A DNA stretch of 11,260 nt. It comes from a bacterium. GTDB lineage: Bacteria; Patescibacteriota; Minisyncoccia; UBA6257; UBA9933. Location of the stretch: assembly GCA_021817915.1 (NCBI GenBank), contig JAKAFV010000007.1, positions 1-11,260 of the forward strand, in the 5' to 3' direction. Under the pieces are notes generated by a model. The model was not told where the DNA came from, ran no database searches, and was given only the letters and a program-made list of their open reading frames with translations. This document shows, in pieces, positions 1 to 6,095 of this stretch (position 1 is its first letter; each line of letters opens with the position of its first letter). The position numbers and the translations under genes were made by a program.

Positions 1-9
1 ATTTATTTA

Positions 10-64
10 TTTTTAATTTTAAACTGTCATTTTGATTTTTGATTTTTTAATTTTGATTTAATCA
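10..64. repeat. Degenerate heptad array at the 3' end of the beta-CASP gene
   Basis: From position 10 the sequence runs in a 7-bp register: TTTTTAA, TTTTAAA, CTGTCAT, then, shifted by one base in the same period, TTTTGAT at 30, TTTTGAT at 37, TTTTTAA at 44, TTTTGAT at 51 and TTAATCA at 58. The array ends on the base before the stop codon (65-67) of the minus-strand beta-CASP gene. Low complexity explains part of this, but the exact phase of the four TTTTnAn units does not look random. No gene is visible in 1-64. Confidence 0.6.
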
Positions 65-1411
65 TTATAGCACAAATTCTTCTCCGGCTGAAGGAATAAT
101 CGCGTCAATCGCCAATTCATCTTGCACTTTTTGAGAGAGAAGAAGCATGCCTTCTTCTTCGCCCTGGACGATAAAAACTTTTTTCGCGCTAAAACGCATA
201 GGTCGGAGCCAATCCAAAAGTTGTCGCTGGTCGGCATGCGCGGAATATCCGGCAATTGAACTTATTTTACATTTAACAGAAATTTCTTCGCCGTTAATTT
301 TTACCCATTTTTCTCCATCTAAAATCCGCCTTCCTAAAGAACCATTGACTTGAAAGCCAATGAACAAAATCGCGCTTTTAGGGTCGGGTAAATAACGCAT
401 TTCATGATGCAAGATTCTTCCGCCTTGCGACATTCCCGAGCCGGCGATAATTATTTTGGGCGGAGGAACGCTATTTATTTCTTTTGATTCCTCTGTTGTA
501 AGCGTGGTTTTTAAGCCCGGAAAATTGAATATCGCATCACCCTTTCTTAAAAGCGCGATGGCTTCTTCACGGAAATATTTCGTGTCTTGGGAATATTTTT
601 TATAAACCGAGGTAAGTTTAATGGCTAATGGGCTATCTACAAAAACCGGCGCCTTAGGCACGCGGCCATTTTCAACCAATTCGTTCAATTCAAATAAAAG
701 TTCCTGAGTGCGCTCCATGGCAAAAGCCGGAATCATCAATACCCCGCCCGCCTTAACAGTTTCTTCGATAAAATCTTCGAGCATTTCTTTTCTGGTGCCA
801 AGATTTTCATGCAACTTGCCGCCGTAGGCTGATTCCATTAAAACATAATCGGCGTTTTCTATCGCATCGCCGTCTTTTATAAACGGCGCCGGCGAATTCC
901 CCAAATCTCCAGAAAAAATAACTTTCTTTCCTTCTGAAGAAACCGCGATACAGCTTGAGCCAAGAATGTGGCCGGCATTCAAAAATTCAATATCTAAGTC
1001 ATCAATTTTAAATTTCTCGTGATAGTCAATTTTTTTCCACAAGCCCATTATCCCCGTAATGTCTTCAATATTATAAATTGGCTCTTTGTTTCTATCGCGA
1101 GCTTCTCTGCCTAAAACGTTTTCCGAATCAAGTAAAAGTTCTTCGGCAAAATCTTTAGTCGGCGGAGTTGAAAAAACATCGCCGCGAAAACCAGCCTTGT
1201 AAAGCTGAGGCAAACGGCCAATATGGTCTATATGTGCGTGAGTTATTAAAACCGCCTTGATAGCCTTTGGGTCATACGAAAAAGGTTCGAAATTTATTTT
1301 TTCTAAAAAATTTGAGCCCTGGTTAAGCCCGCAATCGACAAGCACGCTATCGTTTATTAAATAATTAGCGCCAGTAACAGTTTTTGCCCCGCCGCAAAAT
1401 TTAAGTTTCAT
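65..1411 (-). CDS. Beta-CASP metallo-beta-lactamase RNA hydrolase (CPSF73/YSH1-like)
   Basis: This 448-residue protein is a zinc-dependent RNA-processing nuclease of the beta-CASP branch of the metallo-beta-lactamase superfamily. Visible motifs in order: HAHIDH at 58-63 (motif 2), GHILGS with H148 (motif 3), SGDLG with D169 (motif 4), the beta-CASP cap with PAFAMERTQE around 228-237, GSGMSQGGRILHH at 324-336, and GYSAHAD with H392 near the C-terminus, followed by an RMMBL-type tail. All expected metal ligands appear present, so it should be an active cytoplasmic endo- or exonuclease. No N- or C-terminal KH domain is seen, which separates it from archaeal aCPSF1 and fits the shorter bacterial type. 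The start ATG at 1411 gives a typical N-terminus. No Shine-Dalgarno sequence precedes it. The GIY-YIG gene lies 30 bp upstream on the same strand, so the two may be co-transcribed. The exact RNA substrate cannot be told from sequence. Confidence 0.93.
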   Translation of the reverse strand: MKLKFCGGAKTVTGANYLINDSVLVDCGLNQGSNFLEKINFEPFSYDPKAIKAVLITHAHIDHIGRLPQLYKAGFRGDVFSTPPTKDFAEELLLDSENVLGREARDRNKEPIYNIEDITGIMGLWKKIDYHEKFKIDDLDIEFLNAGHILGSSCIAVSSEGKKVIFSGDLGNSPAPFIKDGDAIENADYVLMESAYGGKLHENLGTRKEMLEDFIEETVKAGGVLMIPAFAMERTQELLFELNELVENGRVPKAPVFVDSPLAIKLTSVYKKYSQDTKYFREEAIALLRKGDAIFNFPGLKTTLTTEESKEINSVPPPKIIIAGSGMSQGGRILHHEMRYLPDPKSAILFIGFQVNGSLGRRILDGEKWVKINGEEISVKCKISSIAGYSAHADQRQLLDWLRPMRFSAKKVFIVQGEEEGMLLLSQKVQDELAIDAIIPSAGEEFVL

Positions 1412-1441
1412 ACCCAGTAGAGGAATTTCAAATTGAATTTT

Positions 1442-1726
1442 TCAATATATATCTTTTAAAAATCCTCTTAATCTTAATTTTAAAAATCTACGACCTTGCG
1501 TTGTTTTTAAATAATTTTCTCTTCTCCTTGCATCACATTCATTTATACACGTCTCGGCATAAATCAATACCAACGGTAATCTTGATTTTGTTGAAAAATT
1601 CTTTTTGGCATTATGTTCTTTTAATCTCTGCTTTAAATTTCGCGTATAACCAATATAAAACTTACCATCTTTTTTGCTAAGAAGCACATAAACATAATGC
1701 CATTTTGAAATTCTCGTACTGGGCAT
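1442..1726 (-). CDS. GIY-YIG domain protein (UPF0213/YhbQ-like)
   Basis: This 94-residue protein is a stand-alone GIY-YIG nuclease-fold domain. YVY at 11-13 and YIG at 24-26 form the signature, followed by R34 and H38 in the first helix (LKQRLKEHN) and the candidate metal-binding glutamate E70 in RRREN. The basic C-terminus (QGRRFLKLRLRG) suits nucleic-acid binding. Family members are DNA repair or structure-specific nucleases, but the single-domain UPF0213 group is poorly characterised. The reading frame is open to a GTG at 1762, giving 12 more residues. I chose ATG at 1726 because family members begin close to the GIY strand and because a TATAAT box ends 7 nt before this ATG, inside the longer version. 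It lies 30 bp upstream of the beta-CASP gene on the same strand. Confidence 0.88.
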   Translation of the reverse strand: MPSTRISKWHYVYVLLSKKDGKFYIGYTRNLKQRLKEHNAKKNFSTKSRLPLVLIYAETCINECDARRRENYLKTTQGRRFLKLRLRGFLKDIY

Positions 1727-1733
1727 ATGTATA

Positions 1734-1741
1734 ATTATAGC
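1734..1741 (-). promoter_or_regulatory. Extended -10 promoter of the GIY-YIG gene, probably leaderless
   Basis: On the minus strand the sequence reads TGCTATAAT, a perfect -10 hexamer (1734-1739) with an extended TG element just upstream. Exactly 7 nt separate it from ATG at 1726, so transcription should start at or next to the A of the start codon. No good -35 is present at 17 bp (GTGCCT), which is common for extended -10 promoters. Confidence 0.6.
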
Positions 1742-1746
1742 AAATA

Positions 1747-1796
1747 TGCCTAAAATAGGCACATTTTAAGGGCTTTACAAAAGTGAAAAAATGTGC
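1747..1796. promoter_or_regulatory. Two nested inverted repeats in a divergent promoter region (candidate operator)
   Basis: Two palindromes sit between the divergent GIY-YIG and membrane-protein promoters. The first is TGCCTA-AAA-TAGGCA at 1747-1761. The second is GCACATTTT at 1759-1767 with its perfect complement AAAATGTGC at 1788-1796, separated by 20 bp that hold the plus-strand -35 box. The right arm touches the -10 box. The placement fits an operator for a repressor acting on the accessory unit, but no regulator gene is seen nearby. Confidence 0.45.
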
Positions 1797-1802
1797 TATA
1801 AT
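1774..1802 (+). promoter_or_regulatory. Strong sigma-70-type promoter for the 1865-2556 gene pair
   Basis: The -35 TTTACA (1774-1779), a 17-bp spacer and a perfect -10 TATAAT (1797-1802), preceded by TG in TGTGCTATAAT, form the best promoter in the window. A start near 1809 leaves a purine-rich leader of about 55 nt before the ATG at 1865. Confidence 0.8.
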
Positions 1803-1864
1803 GCTATCAGCAGTGTTAAAAGAAAAATAAAGAAAGATAAACCTATAAATATAAAGGGGGTCAT

Positions 1865-2137
1865 ATGACAAGAGAAAGGAAAGCGATTATTTGTTCCGCG
1901 ATAGCAATAACAATCTTTGCGGGCCTGCTGTTTATGGTGGCAAGTCATTACTCCGCCATCTATGACCAGGCAGCTGACATTAAACCGCCGTCATTCTCGA
2001 CGGCAATGTTATCGGCAGTGGTAACCGCCGCCTTGTTTGCAGGAGTAGCGTGGCTGATCTATTGCGTCGCAACTCGGCGCAAAAAGCGAAATACAGGAGA
2101 TTATTATCTTTCCCGCGCCTATCTGAAAAGGAGGTGA
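1865..2137 (+). CDS. Small hypothetical membrane protein with two transmembrane helices
   Basis: I do not recognise this 90-residue protein. A basic N-terminus (TRERK) precedes a hydrophobic helix at about 8-28. A polar loop of about 18 residues containing KPPSF follows, then a second helix at about 47-68 and a strongly basic tail (ATRRKKR, then YLKRR). The charge pattern suggests both ends lie in the cytoplasm with a short outside loop. ATG at 1865 is preceded by AAAGGGGG at 1853-1860 and the promoter above. The TGA stop at 2135-2137 lies inside the Shine-Dalgarno sequence of the next gene, so the two are translationally close. Base composition by eye is richer in GC than neighbouring genes, which could mean recent acquisition or a lineage-specific gene. 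No enzymatic motif is seen. Confidence 0.75.
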   Translation: MTRERKAIICSAIAITIFAGLLFMVASHYSAIYDQAADIKPPSFSTAMLSAVVTAALFAGVAWLIYCVATRRKKRNTGDYYLSRAYLKRR

Positions 2138-2138
2138 T
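2126..2138 (+). promoter_or_regulatory. Near-perfect Shine-Dalgarno sequence of the zinc-ribbon gene
   Basis: AAAAGGAGGTGAT is complementary to the full anti-Shine-Dalgarno tail of 16S rRNA and ends 4 nt before ATG at 2143. It fixes that start against an in-frame upstream ATG at 2050. The stop codon of the upstream gene is embedded in it. Most other genes here have weak or no such site, so this one stands out. Confidence 0.9.
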
Positions 2139-2142
2139 TTTA

Positions 2143-2556
2143 ATGGGGAAAATCGGAGAATGCGGTAGATGCGGGTGTCAGTTGTACAACAAATCAGACG
2201 CCTGCCCAAGTTGCAACGGCGATTTAGGCGAAGAAGATTCGTTCGTGCCAGTACCTTACACCAAACCGCTGGCGATAGAAGAAAATTCCGAACCTATTTC
2301 GGCGACTACTCCACTCCCAACCGAACCGCAAAAGACAGAAAAATCTACTGGTTTAGCGGCAGCAGACGACGATTCTGCCACGGATGTGTGTCCGAAATGC
2401 GGAGCTTCTATCCCTGAAAAGGACGCCGATTGCGGGAACTGTTTCGAATCTCCAGAGATTCGATATATTGGGAGAGCTCGATATTCTGCCAAATCTAAGT
2501 TCGTTCTCTTGCCCCCGCACTCACCACATCCTAAAAAACATCTATTCGGAAGATAA
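2143..2556 (+). CDS. Double zinc-ribbon protein of unknown function
   Basis: This 137-residue protein has two CxxC...CxxC zinc ribbons joined by a disordered linker. The first uses C7, C10, C21 and C24 (with an extra C12). The second uses C83, C86, C97 and C100. The roughly 58-residue linker is rich in Glu, Pro, Thr and Ala. The C-terminal tail is basic and Pro/His-rich. Such ribbons usually bind protein or nucleic acid. No catalytic domain is present. It follows the two-helix membrane protein by 5 nt and shares its promoter and the terminator at 2575-2613, so the two products may work together, for example with the ribbon protein docking at the membrane; that is inference. An alternative is a generic zinc-ribbon protein of the kind often annotated as hypothetical. 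No signal peptide is visible. Confidence 0.8.
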   Translation: MGKIGECGRCGCQLYNKSDACPSCNGDLGEEDSFVPVPYTKPLAIEENSEPISATTPLPTEPQKTEKSTGLAAADDDSATDVCPKCGASIPEKDADCGNCFESPEIRYIGRARYSAKSKFVLLPPHSPHPKKHLFGR

Positions 2557-2574
2557 CAGCGCTTTATCGCGCGG

Positions 2575-2613
2575 GGCAAGGATGTCTCCCAAGACTCCTT
2601 GCCTTATTTTTTT
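2575..2613 (+). terminator. Rho-independent terminator after the zinc-ribbon gene
   Basis: GGCAAGGA (2575-2582) pairs perfectly with TCCTTGCC (2596-2603). Inside, past one bulged T, GTCT pairs with AGAC around a CCCA loop. TTATTTTTTT follows directly. It begins 18 nt after the stop codon at 2554-2556. Confidence 0.88.
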
Positions 2614-2643
2614 ATCCCACACATAACAAATTATGTATGGGAT
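2614..2643. repeat. 30-bp palindrome between converging transcription units
   Basis: ATCCCACACATAA (2614-2626) and TTATGTATGGGAT (2631-2643) are inverted copies with one mismatch around a CAAA loop. The right arm touches the stop codon (2644-2646) of the minus-strand cysteine desulfurase gene. On the minus strand the hairpin is followed by A residues, not T, so it does not look like a classic intrinsic terminator for that gene. It could stabilise the transcript 3' end. Confidence 0.6.
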
Positions 2644-3849
2644 TTATCTCACCGCCGACATTTTTCGCAAATCTCCGACTTCGCGAATTAAAATTTTTAA
2701 AACATAATCCAAATCTTTTTTTACAGTTTTTCTGCCAAGGGTCAAACGCAAAGAGCCGTGAATCAGCTCTTTTTTTATTCCCAAGGCCGACAAAACATGC
2801 GAGGCCGTAAAATCTGAAGACGTGCAAGCTGAGCCAGTTGATGTATAAATGCCATGAAGATCTAACCGTAAAACCAAGGCTTCACCCTCAACTCCAGAAA
2901 ATAAAAGATTGATATTATTAGGCAATCTTTTTTGGACATCGCCATTTAGCTGGCAACCTTTAATTGATTTCAAAATATTTTTTATAAAATAATCGCGCAA
3001 ACCCGTGAGCCGACGGCTTTCTTTTATCCTCATCTTTTCAGCGAGTTTCAATGCCTCGGCAAATCCAATAATTAACGCCGGATTTTCCGTGCCCGCTCTT
3101 AAATTATTTTCCTGCCCCCCGCCGATGATTGTCGGCTCTATTTTTACGCCTTTTTTCAAGTATAAACAGCCCACTCCTTTTGGTCCGTAAATTTTTGAGC
3201 CGTTCAAAGTAAGCGCATCAACGCCGAGCTTTTTCACGTCCAGCGGCAAAGCGCCGGCGGCCTGGCAAGCGTCACAATGAAACGCCAAGGGCGCTTCATT
3301 GGTTTTGAGTTTTGAGCTCTGAGTTTTGAGTTTATTTTTATAAATATTGATTATTTTCGAGATTTCTTTGATCGGCTGGATTGTCCCAATTTCATTATTG
3401 GCGTACATTATTGAAACCAAAATCGTTTTTTTGTTTAACGCTTTTTTAAATTCATCCAGCTTAACTATTCCATTTTTATCAACGTTTAAATAAGTTATTT
3501 TGAAACCTTCCTTTTCAAGCGCTTTCGCGGATTCCAAAACCGCCTTATGTTCTATTTTTGAGATAATTATATGATTGCCGTATTTTTTATTCGCCCGGGC
3601 AATTCCAAAAATCGCCGAGTTCGCCGATTCCGTTCCCGAACCGGTAAAAATAATTTCTTCCGGCAAAACGCCCAAAATCCCGGCGGTTTCTCGCCTGGCT
3701 TTTTCAATCGCGTCTCTGGAAATCCGGCCAAGCGAGTGCAAAGACGAGGCATTGCCGTAAAACTCCTCCATGTACGGCTTCATTTTTTTGAGCACCGCCG
3801 GCTCAATATATGTGGCGGCGGCGTAATCAAGATAGATATTTTTTCCCAT
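2644..3849 (-). CDS. Cysteine desulfurase (IscS/NifS family, PLP-dependent)
   Basis: This 401-residue class V aminotransferase-fold enzyme takes sulfur from L-cysteine, leaving alanine, and passes a persulfide to Fe-S or tRNA thiolation pathways. Visible residues: GSGTESAN at 70-77, H101 over the PLP ring, N152 in ANNEIG, D193 and Q196 in HCDACQ, the PLP lysine K219 in NGSKIYGP, and the mobile-loop cysteine C342 in GSACTSS. All are present, so it should be active. The frame is open to a codon at 3906, but ATG at 3849 gives the family N-terminus (NIYLDYAAAT), and a promoter ends 7 nt before it. About 14 residues (172-185, LKTQSSKLKT and flanks) form an extra loop relative to E. coli IscS and are encoded by a heptad array. 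No scaffold (IscU/NifU) gene is adjacent. Confidence 0.93.
   Translation of the reverse strand: MGKNIYLDYAAATYIEPAVLKKMKPYMEEFYGNASSLHSLGRISRDAIEKARRETAGILGVLPEEIIFTGSGTESANSAIFGIARANKKYGNHIIISKIEHKAVLESAKALEKEGFKITYLNVDKNGIVKLDEFKKALNKKTILVSIMYANNEIGTIQPIKEISKIINIYKNKLKTQSSKLKTNEAPLAFHCDACQAAGALPLDVKKLGVDALTLNGSKIYGPKGVGCLYLKKGVKIEPTIIGGGQENNLRAGTENPALIIGFAEALKLAEKMRIKESRRLTGLRDYFIKNILKSIKGCQLNGDVQKRLPNNINLLFSGVEGEALVLRLDLHGIYTSTGSACTSSDFTASHVLSALGIKKELIHGSLRLTLGRKTVKKDLDYVLKILIREVGDLRKMSAVR
3303..3330. repeat. Heptad array inside the cysteine desulfurase coding sequence
   Basis: Four exact-register 7-bp units lie here: TTTTGAG at 3303, TTTTGAG at 3310, CTCTGAG at 3317 and TTTTGAG at 3324. 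On the coding strand they read as CTCAAAA-type units and give the peptide LKTQSSKLKT in three frames of the repeat. The style matches the intergenic arrays in this window. Confidence 0.8.
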
Positions 3850-3856
3850 TTGAAAT

Positions 3857-3885
3857 ACAATAACAATAAAGGAGTATTTTTTCAA
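3857..3885 (-). promoter_or_regulatory. Promoter of the cysteine desulfurase gene, probably leaderless
   Basis: On the minus strand TTGAAA (3880-3885), a 17-bp spacer and TATTGT (3857-3862) precede ATG at 3849 by exactly 7 nt. No Shine-Dalgarno sequence is present. The -35 box overlaps the first base of the divergent cdaA start codon, so the two genes share about 35 bp of control region. Confidence 0.5.
3868..3874 (+). promoter_or_regulatory. Shine-Dalgarno site of cdaA
   Basis: AAAGGAG ends 10 nt before ATG at 3885, supporting that start. It lies within the promoter spacer of the divergent cysteine desulfurase gene. Confidence 0.7.
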
Positions 3886-4763
3886 TGAACTTAAATTTAT
3901 TATCAAACATCTTCAATAATGCTTCTTTTGGCGTAAAGGATGTTTTTGATATTCTCATTGTTTCAGCCCTTATTTACCTGGCGATTATCGTTCTCCAAAG
4001 GACAAAGTCCGCGCCGATTATCGCTGGCATTATCGTCCTTTTTATAATTTACAGCTTAAGCGTTTTCTTCGGCCTTGCGTTAACTGAAAAAATTTTCCAC
4101 TCAATTTTCGGGTTTCTTCTTGTAATAACGGCGATAATTTTCCAAAAGGAATTGCGGAGGTTTTTTGAAATTGCCGGATTTATCGGGTTAATGCGCAAAC
4201 AAATTCCGCTGTACGAAGACATCAATAAAACGATTATTAACGCCATTGAAATTTTTATCAGAAAAAACATAGGAGCTTTAATAGTTTTCCCCGGCCAAGA
4301 AAGCATCGACCGCCATCTTGAAGGCGAATTTTATTTATCGGGAAAAATTTCCGAACCATTACTATTAAGCATTTTTGACCCGTCTTCGCCCGGGCACGAC
4401 GGCGCCGTTATCATAGAAGGAGACAAGATTAAAAAATTTGCGGCGCATCTGCCGTTAGCCGAAAATGTCAGGGCGGTGCGGAATTTCGGCACCCGACACA
4501 GAGCGGCTCTTGGCTTATCGGAAGTATCCGACGCGCTAATAGTGGCGATTTCGGAAGAAAAGGGGACTGTTTCCATTTGCCGGGACAAATCATTTAAAAT
4601 ATTGCAAAACCCCCAAGAGTTAAAAGATGTCTTGGATGATTTCTTTGAAGAAAAATTCCCCGAAAATAAATTAGCCACCTCCAAGAAGTGGCTAAGAAAA
4701 AATACTCCCCCTATAATATTGTCCCTGGTTTCGTCTTTAATAATTTGGCTTATCGCCAAGTGA
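3885..4763 (+). CDS. cdaA: Membrane diadenylate cyclase CdaA (DAC/DisA_N domain)
   Basis: This 292-residue enzyme makes cyclic di-AMP from two ATP at the membrane. Three N-terminal hydrophobic helices lie at about 19-37, 43-63 and 71-87. A coiled region follows, then the DAC domain with the DGA signature at 172-174 (SPGHDGAVII) and RHR at 204-206 (GTRHRAALGLSE), both intact. Unlike typical CdaA of about 270 residues, the protein continues past the domain into an acidic stretch and a fourth hydrophobic segment at about 274-291. This segment (LRKNTPPIILSLVSSLIIWL) resembles the single membrane anchor at the N-terminus of the regulator CdaR/YbbR. No separate cdaR follows. The usual partner glmM is also absent here. 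The last 27 bp overlap the converging Mur ligase gene. Confidence 0.92.
   Translation: MNLNLLSNIFNNASFGVKDVFDILIVSALIYLAIIVLQRTKSAPIIAGIIVLFIIYSLSVFFGLALTEKIFHSIFGFLLVITAIIFQKELRRFFEIAGFIGLMRKQIPLYEDINKTIINAIEIFIRKNIGALIVFPGQESIDRHLEGEFYLSGKISEPLLLSIFDPSSPGHDGAVIIEGDKIKKFAAHLPLAENVRAVRNFGTRHRAALGLSEVSDALIVAISEEKGTVSICRDKSFKILQNPQELKDVLDDFFEEKFPENKLATSKKWLRKNTPPIILSLVSSLIIWLIAK
4662..4695 (-). terminator. Candidate terminator of the Mur ligase gene, embedded in cdaA
   Basis: Read on the minus strand, TTAGCCAC and GTGGCTAA form an 8-bp stem (4688-4695 with 4671-4678) around a 9-nt loop. TTTATTTT (4663-4670) follows directly. It lies 41 bp beyond the Mur ligase stop codon, so the 3' end of that transcript would be antisense to cdaA. 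On the plus strand the hairpin is followed by A residues, so it should not stop cdaA transcription. Confidence 0.6.
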
Positions 4764-6083
4764 TTCTTCAACTATTTTTCTTTCATCCCAGGGGATTTTT
4801 TTGCCATCCTCAATACACATCCACACTTCCCCGCCCTTGCCGGTTAAAACAACCGCGTCGCCTTTCCCCGCTAAGGAAACCGCTTTTTTTATCGCTTCTT
4901 CGCGGTCAATGATTTTATATACCACTTTTTTGGAATTTTTTCCGTTTATGACAATGCCCTCGCCGACCTGATTTATTATTTCCATCGGCGGTTCGTCGTA
5001 CGGGTCTTCGTTTGCCAAAATAATTTTATCGCAATATTCCGCCGCTATCGCTCCCATTGCCTGCCTTTTCCATTTATCTCTGCCTCCGCCCTGCGCCCCA
5101 AGCAAACAAATCATCTTCCCTTTTGGAGATTTTATTTTTGATTCAATAACGGCTTTATAAACCGCTTCCAGGCTCGCCGGCTCATGGGCGTAATCCACAA
5201 CCACATTAAACTTTCCCGTTCTAAGCAGTTCCAGTCTGCCCGGCGGAGGTTTTATTTGCGCCATCGCTTTTTTAATTTCCGCCACTCCCACGCCCTGAGA
5301 CAAAACAAAGCAAATCGCGGCCGCGGCGTTATAAACGTTAAATTTACCGATTAACGGCATTTTTATTTCCTCTCCTCCGCCGGCGCCGGCGGAAAATAGA
5401 AAACTCGTTCCGCCGGAACCGGATTTTATTTTTGTTATTTGATAAAGATTGCCTATACTGCCCCCGGGCATTTTAAGATTTGAAGTAAAAACATATTGGT
5501 TTGGAATTTTCGGCGCCAAGAAATAACCGACATTGGCATCGTCCAAATTATAAATGCCAACGCTATTTTCTTTTTCCGCCACCTTTTCAAATAATTTAAC
5601 TTTTGCTTCGCGATAATTTTCAAAACTGCCATGGCGCTCAATGTGCTCTGGCGACAAATTGGTAAAAACTGCCGCGTCGTAATCTATAAATGTATGGCGA
5701 TATTGCAAAATGCCTTCTGAAGACGTTTCAACCACCGCGTATTTGCATCCTTCTCTCGCCATTTTCGCCAGCAATCTTTGAAGCTGAAATCTGCCGAGCA
5801 TTGTCTGTTTTGAGCCATTTATCCATTCTTTTTCTCCTATTTTAAAAAGAACCGTTGTCGCCATGCCGGTTTTAAATCCGGCAGATTCTAAAAGCTGGGC
5901 TATCAAGTAGGAAGTTGTGCTTTTGCCCTTGGTGCCCGTAACGCCAACGACGAACATTTTTTTGGAAGGAAAGCCGTAAGCCAGCGCGCCAAAATACGCC
6001 AGGCAAAAATGATACATCGGCTGCGCCAGCCGGAAAAATTTAACCGGAATTATTTTTTTAATTAATCTTAAAAGTTCATCCAT
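4737..6083 (-). CDS. MurE-like Mur ligase lacking the N-terminal UDP-binding domain
   Basis: This 448-residue ATP-dependent amide ligase joins an amino acid to a carboxylate, in the pattern of UDP-MurNAc-peptide ligases. The P-loop GTKGKST is at 50-56. NLSPEHIERHGSFENYREAK follows at 142-161, with K161 in the position of the carbamylated lysine. GRLELL is at 283-288, VDYAHEPASLE at 296-306, and LLGAQGGGRDKWKR at 327-340, covering the central and C-terminal domains. Full-length MurE carries the P-loop near residue 110 after a separate UDP-binding domain. Here only about 45 residues precede it, with a hydrophobic stretch (YHFCLAYFGALAYGF). The DNPR motif that marks diaminopimelate selection is replaced by EDPYDE at 359-364. 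I therefore call the family but not the substrate. ATG at 6083 has no Shine-Dalgarno site, and a folded element lies just upstream. Confidence 0.85.
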   Translation of the reverse strand: MDELLRLIKKIIPVKFFRLAQPMYHFCLAYFGALAYGFPSKKMFVVGVTGTKGKSTTSYLIAQLLESAGFKTGMATTVLFKIGEKEWINGSKQTMLGRFQLQRLLAKMAREGCKYAVVETSSEGILQYRHTFIDYDAAVFTNLSPEHIERHGSFENYREAKVKLFEKVAEKENSVGIYNLDDANVGYFLAPKIPNQYVFTSNLKMPGGSIGNLYQITKIKSGSGGTSFLFSAGAGGGEEIKMPLIGKFNVYNAAAAICFVLSQGVGVAEIKKAMAQIKPPPGRLELLRTGKFNVVVDYAHEPASLEAVYKAVIESKIKSPKGKMICLLGAQGGGRDKWKRQAMGAIAAEYCDKIILANEDPYDEPPMEIINQVGEGIVINGKNSKKVVYKIIDREEAIKKAVSLAGKGDAVVLTGKGGEVWMCIEDGKKIPWDERKIVEESLGDKPNY

Positions 6084-6095
6084 ATCATATAATTC

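Noticed and set aside
1404..1416. Shared ACTGGGTATG at the starts of the beta-CASP gene and rpsA
   Set aside because: The ten-base match spans the start codons but nothing further matches, and at rpsA the bases belong to the element's terminal repeat; chance is the simplest reading.
2256..2579. A 107-codon minus-strand frame opposite the zinc-ribbon gene
   Set aside because: The plus strand has clear zinc ribbons, a perfect ribosome site and a terminator; the antisense frame would begin in the terminator stem and has no motif.
1865..4763. Alternative genetic code (TGA as glycine)
   Set aside because: TGA ends three genes at sensible places (1442-1444, 2135-2137, 4761-4763) and no conserved gene needs TGA read-through.
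4331..4771. A 146-codon minus-strand reading frame opposite cdaA
   Set aside because: It lies entirely antisense to the conserved DAC domain, has no recognisable domain, and is explained by the codon pattern of cdaA.
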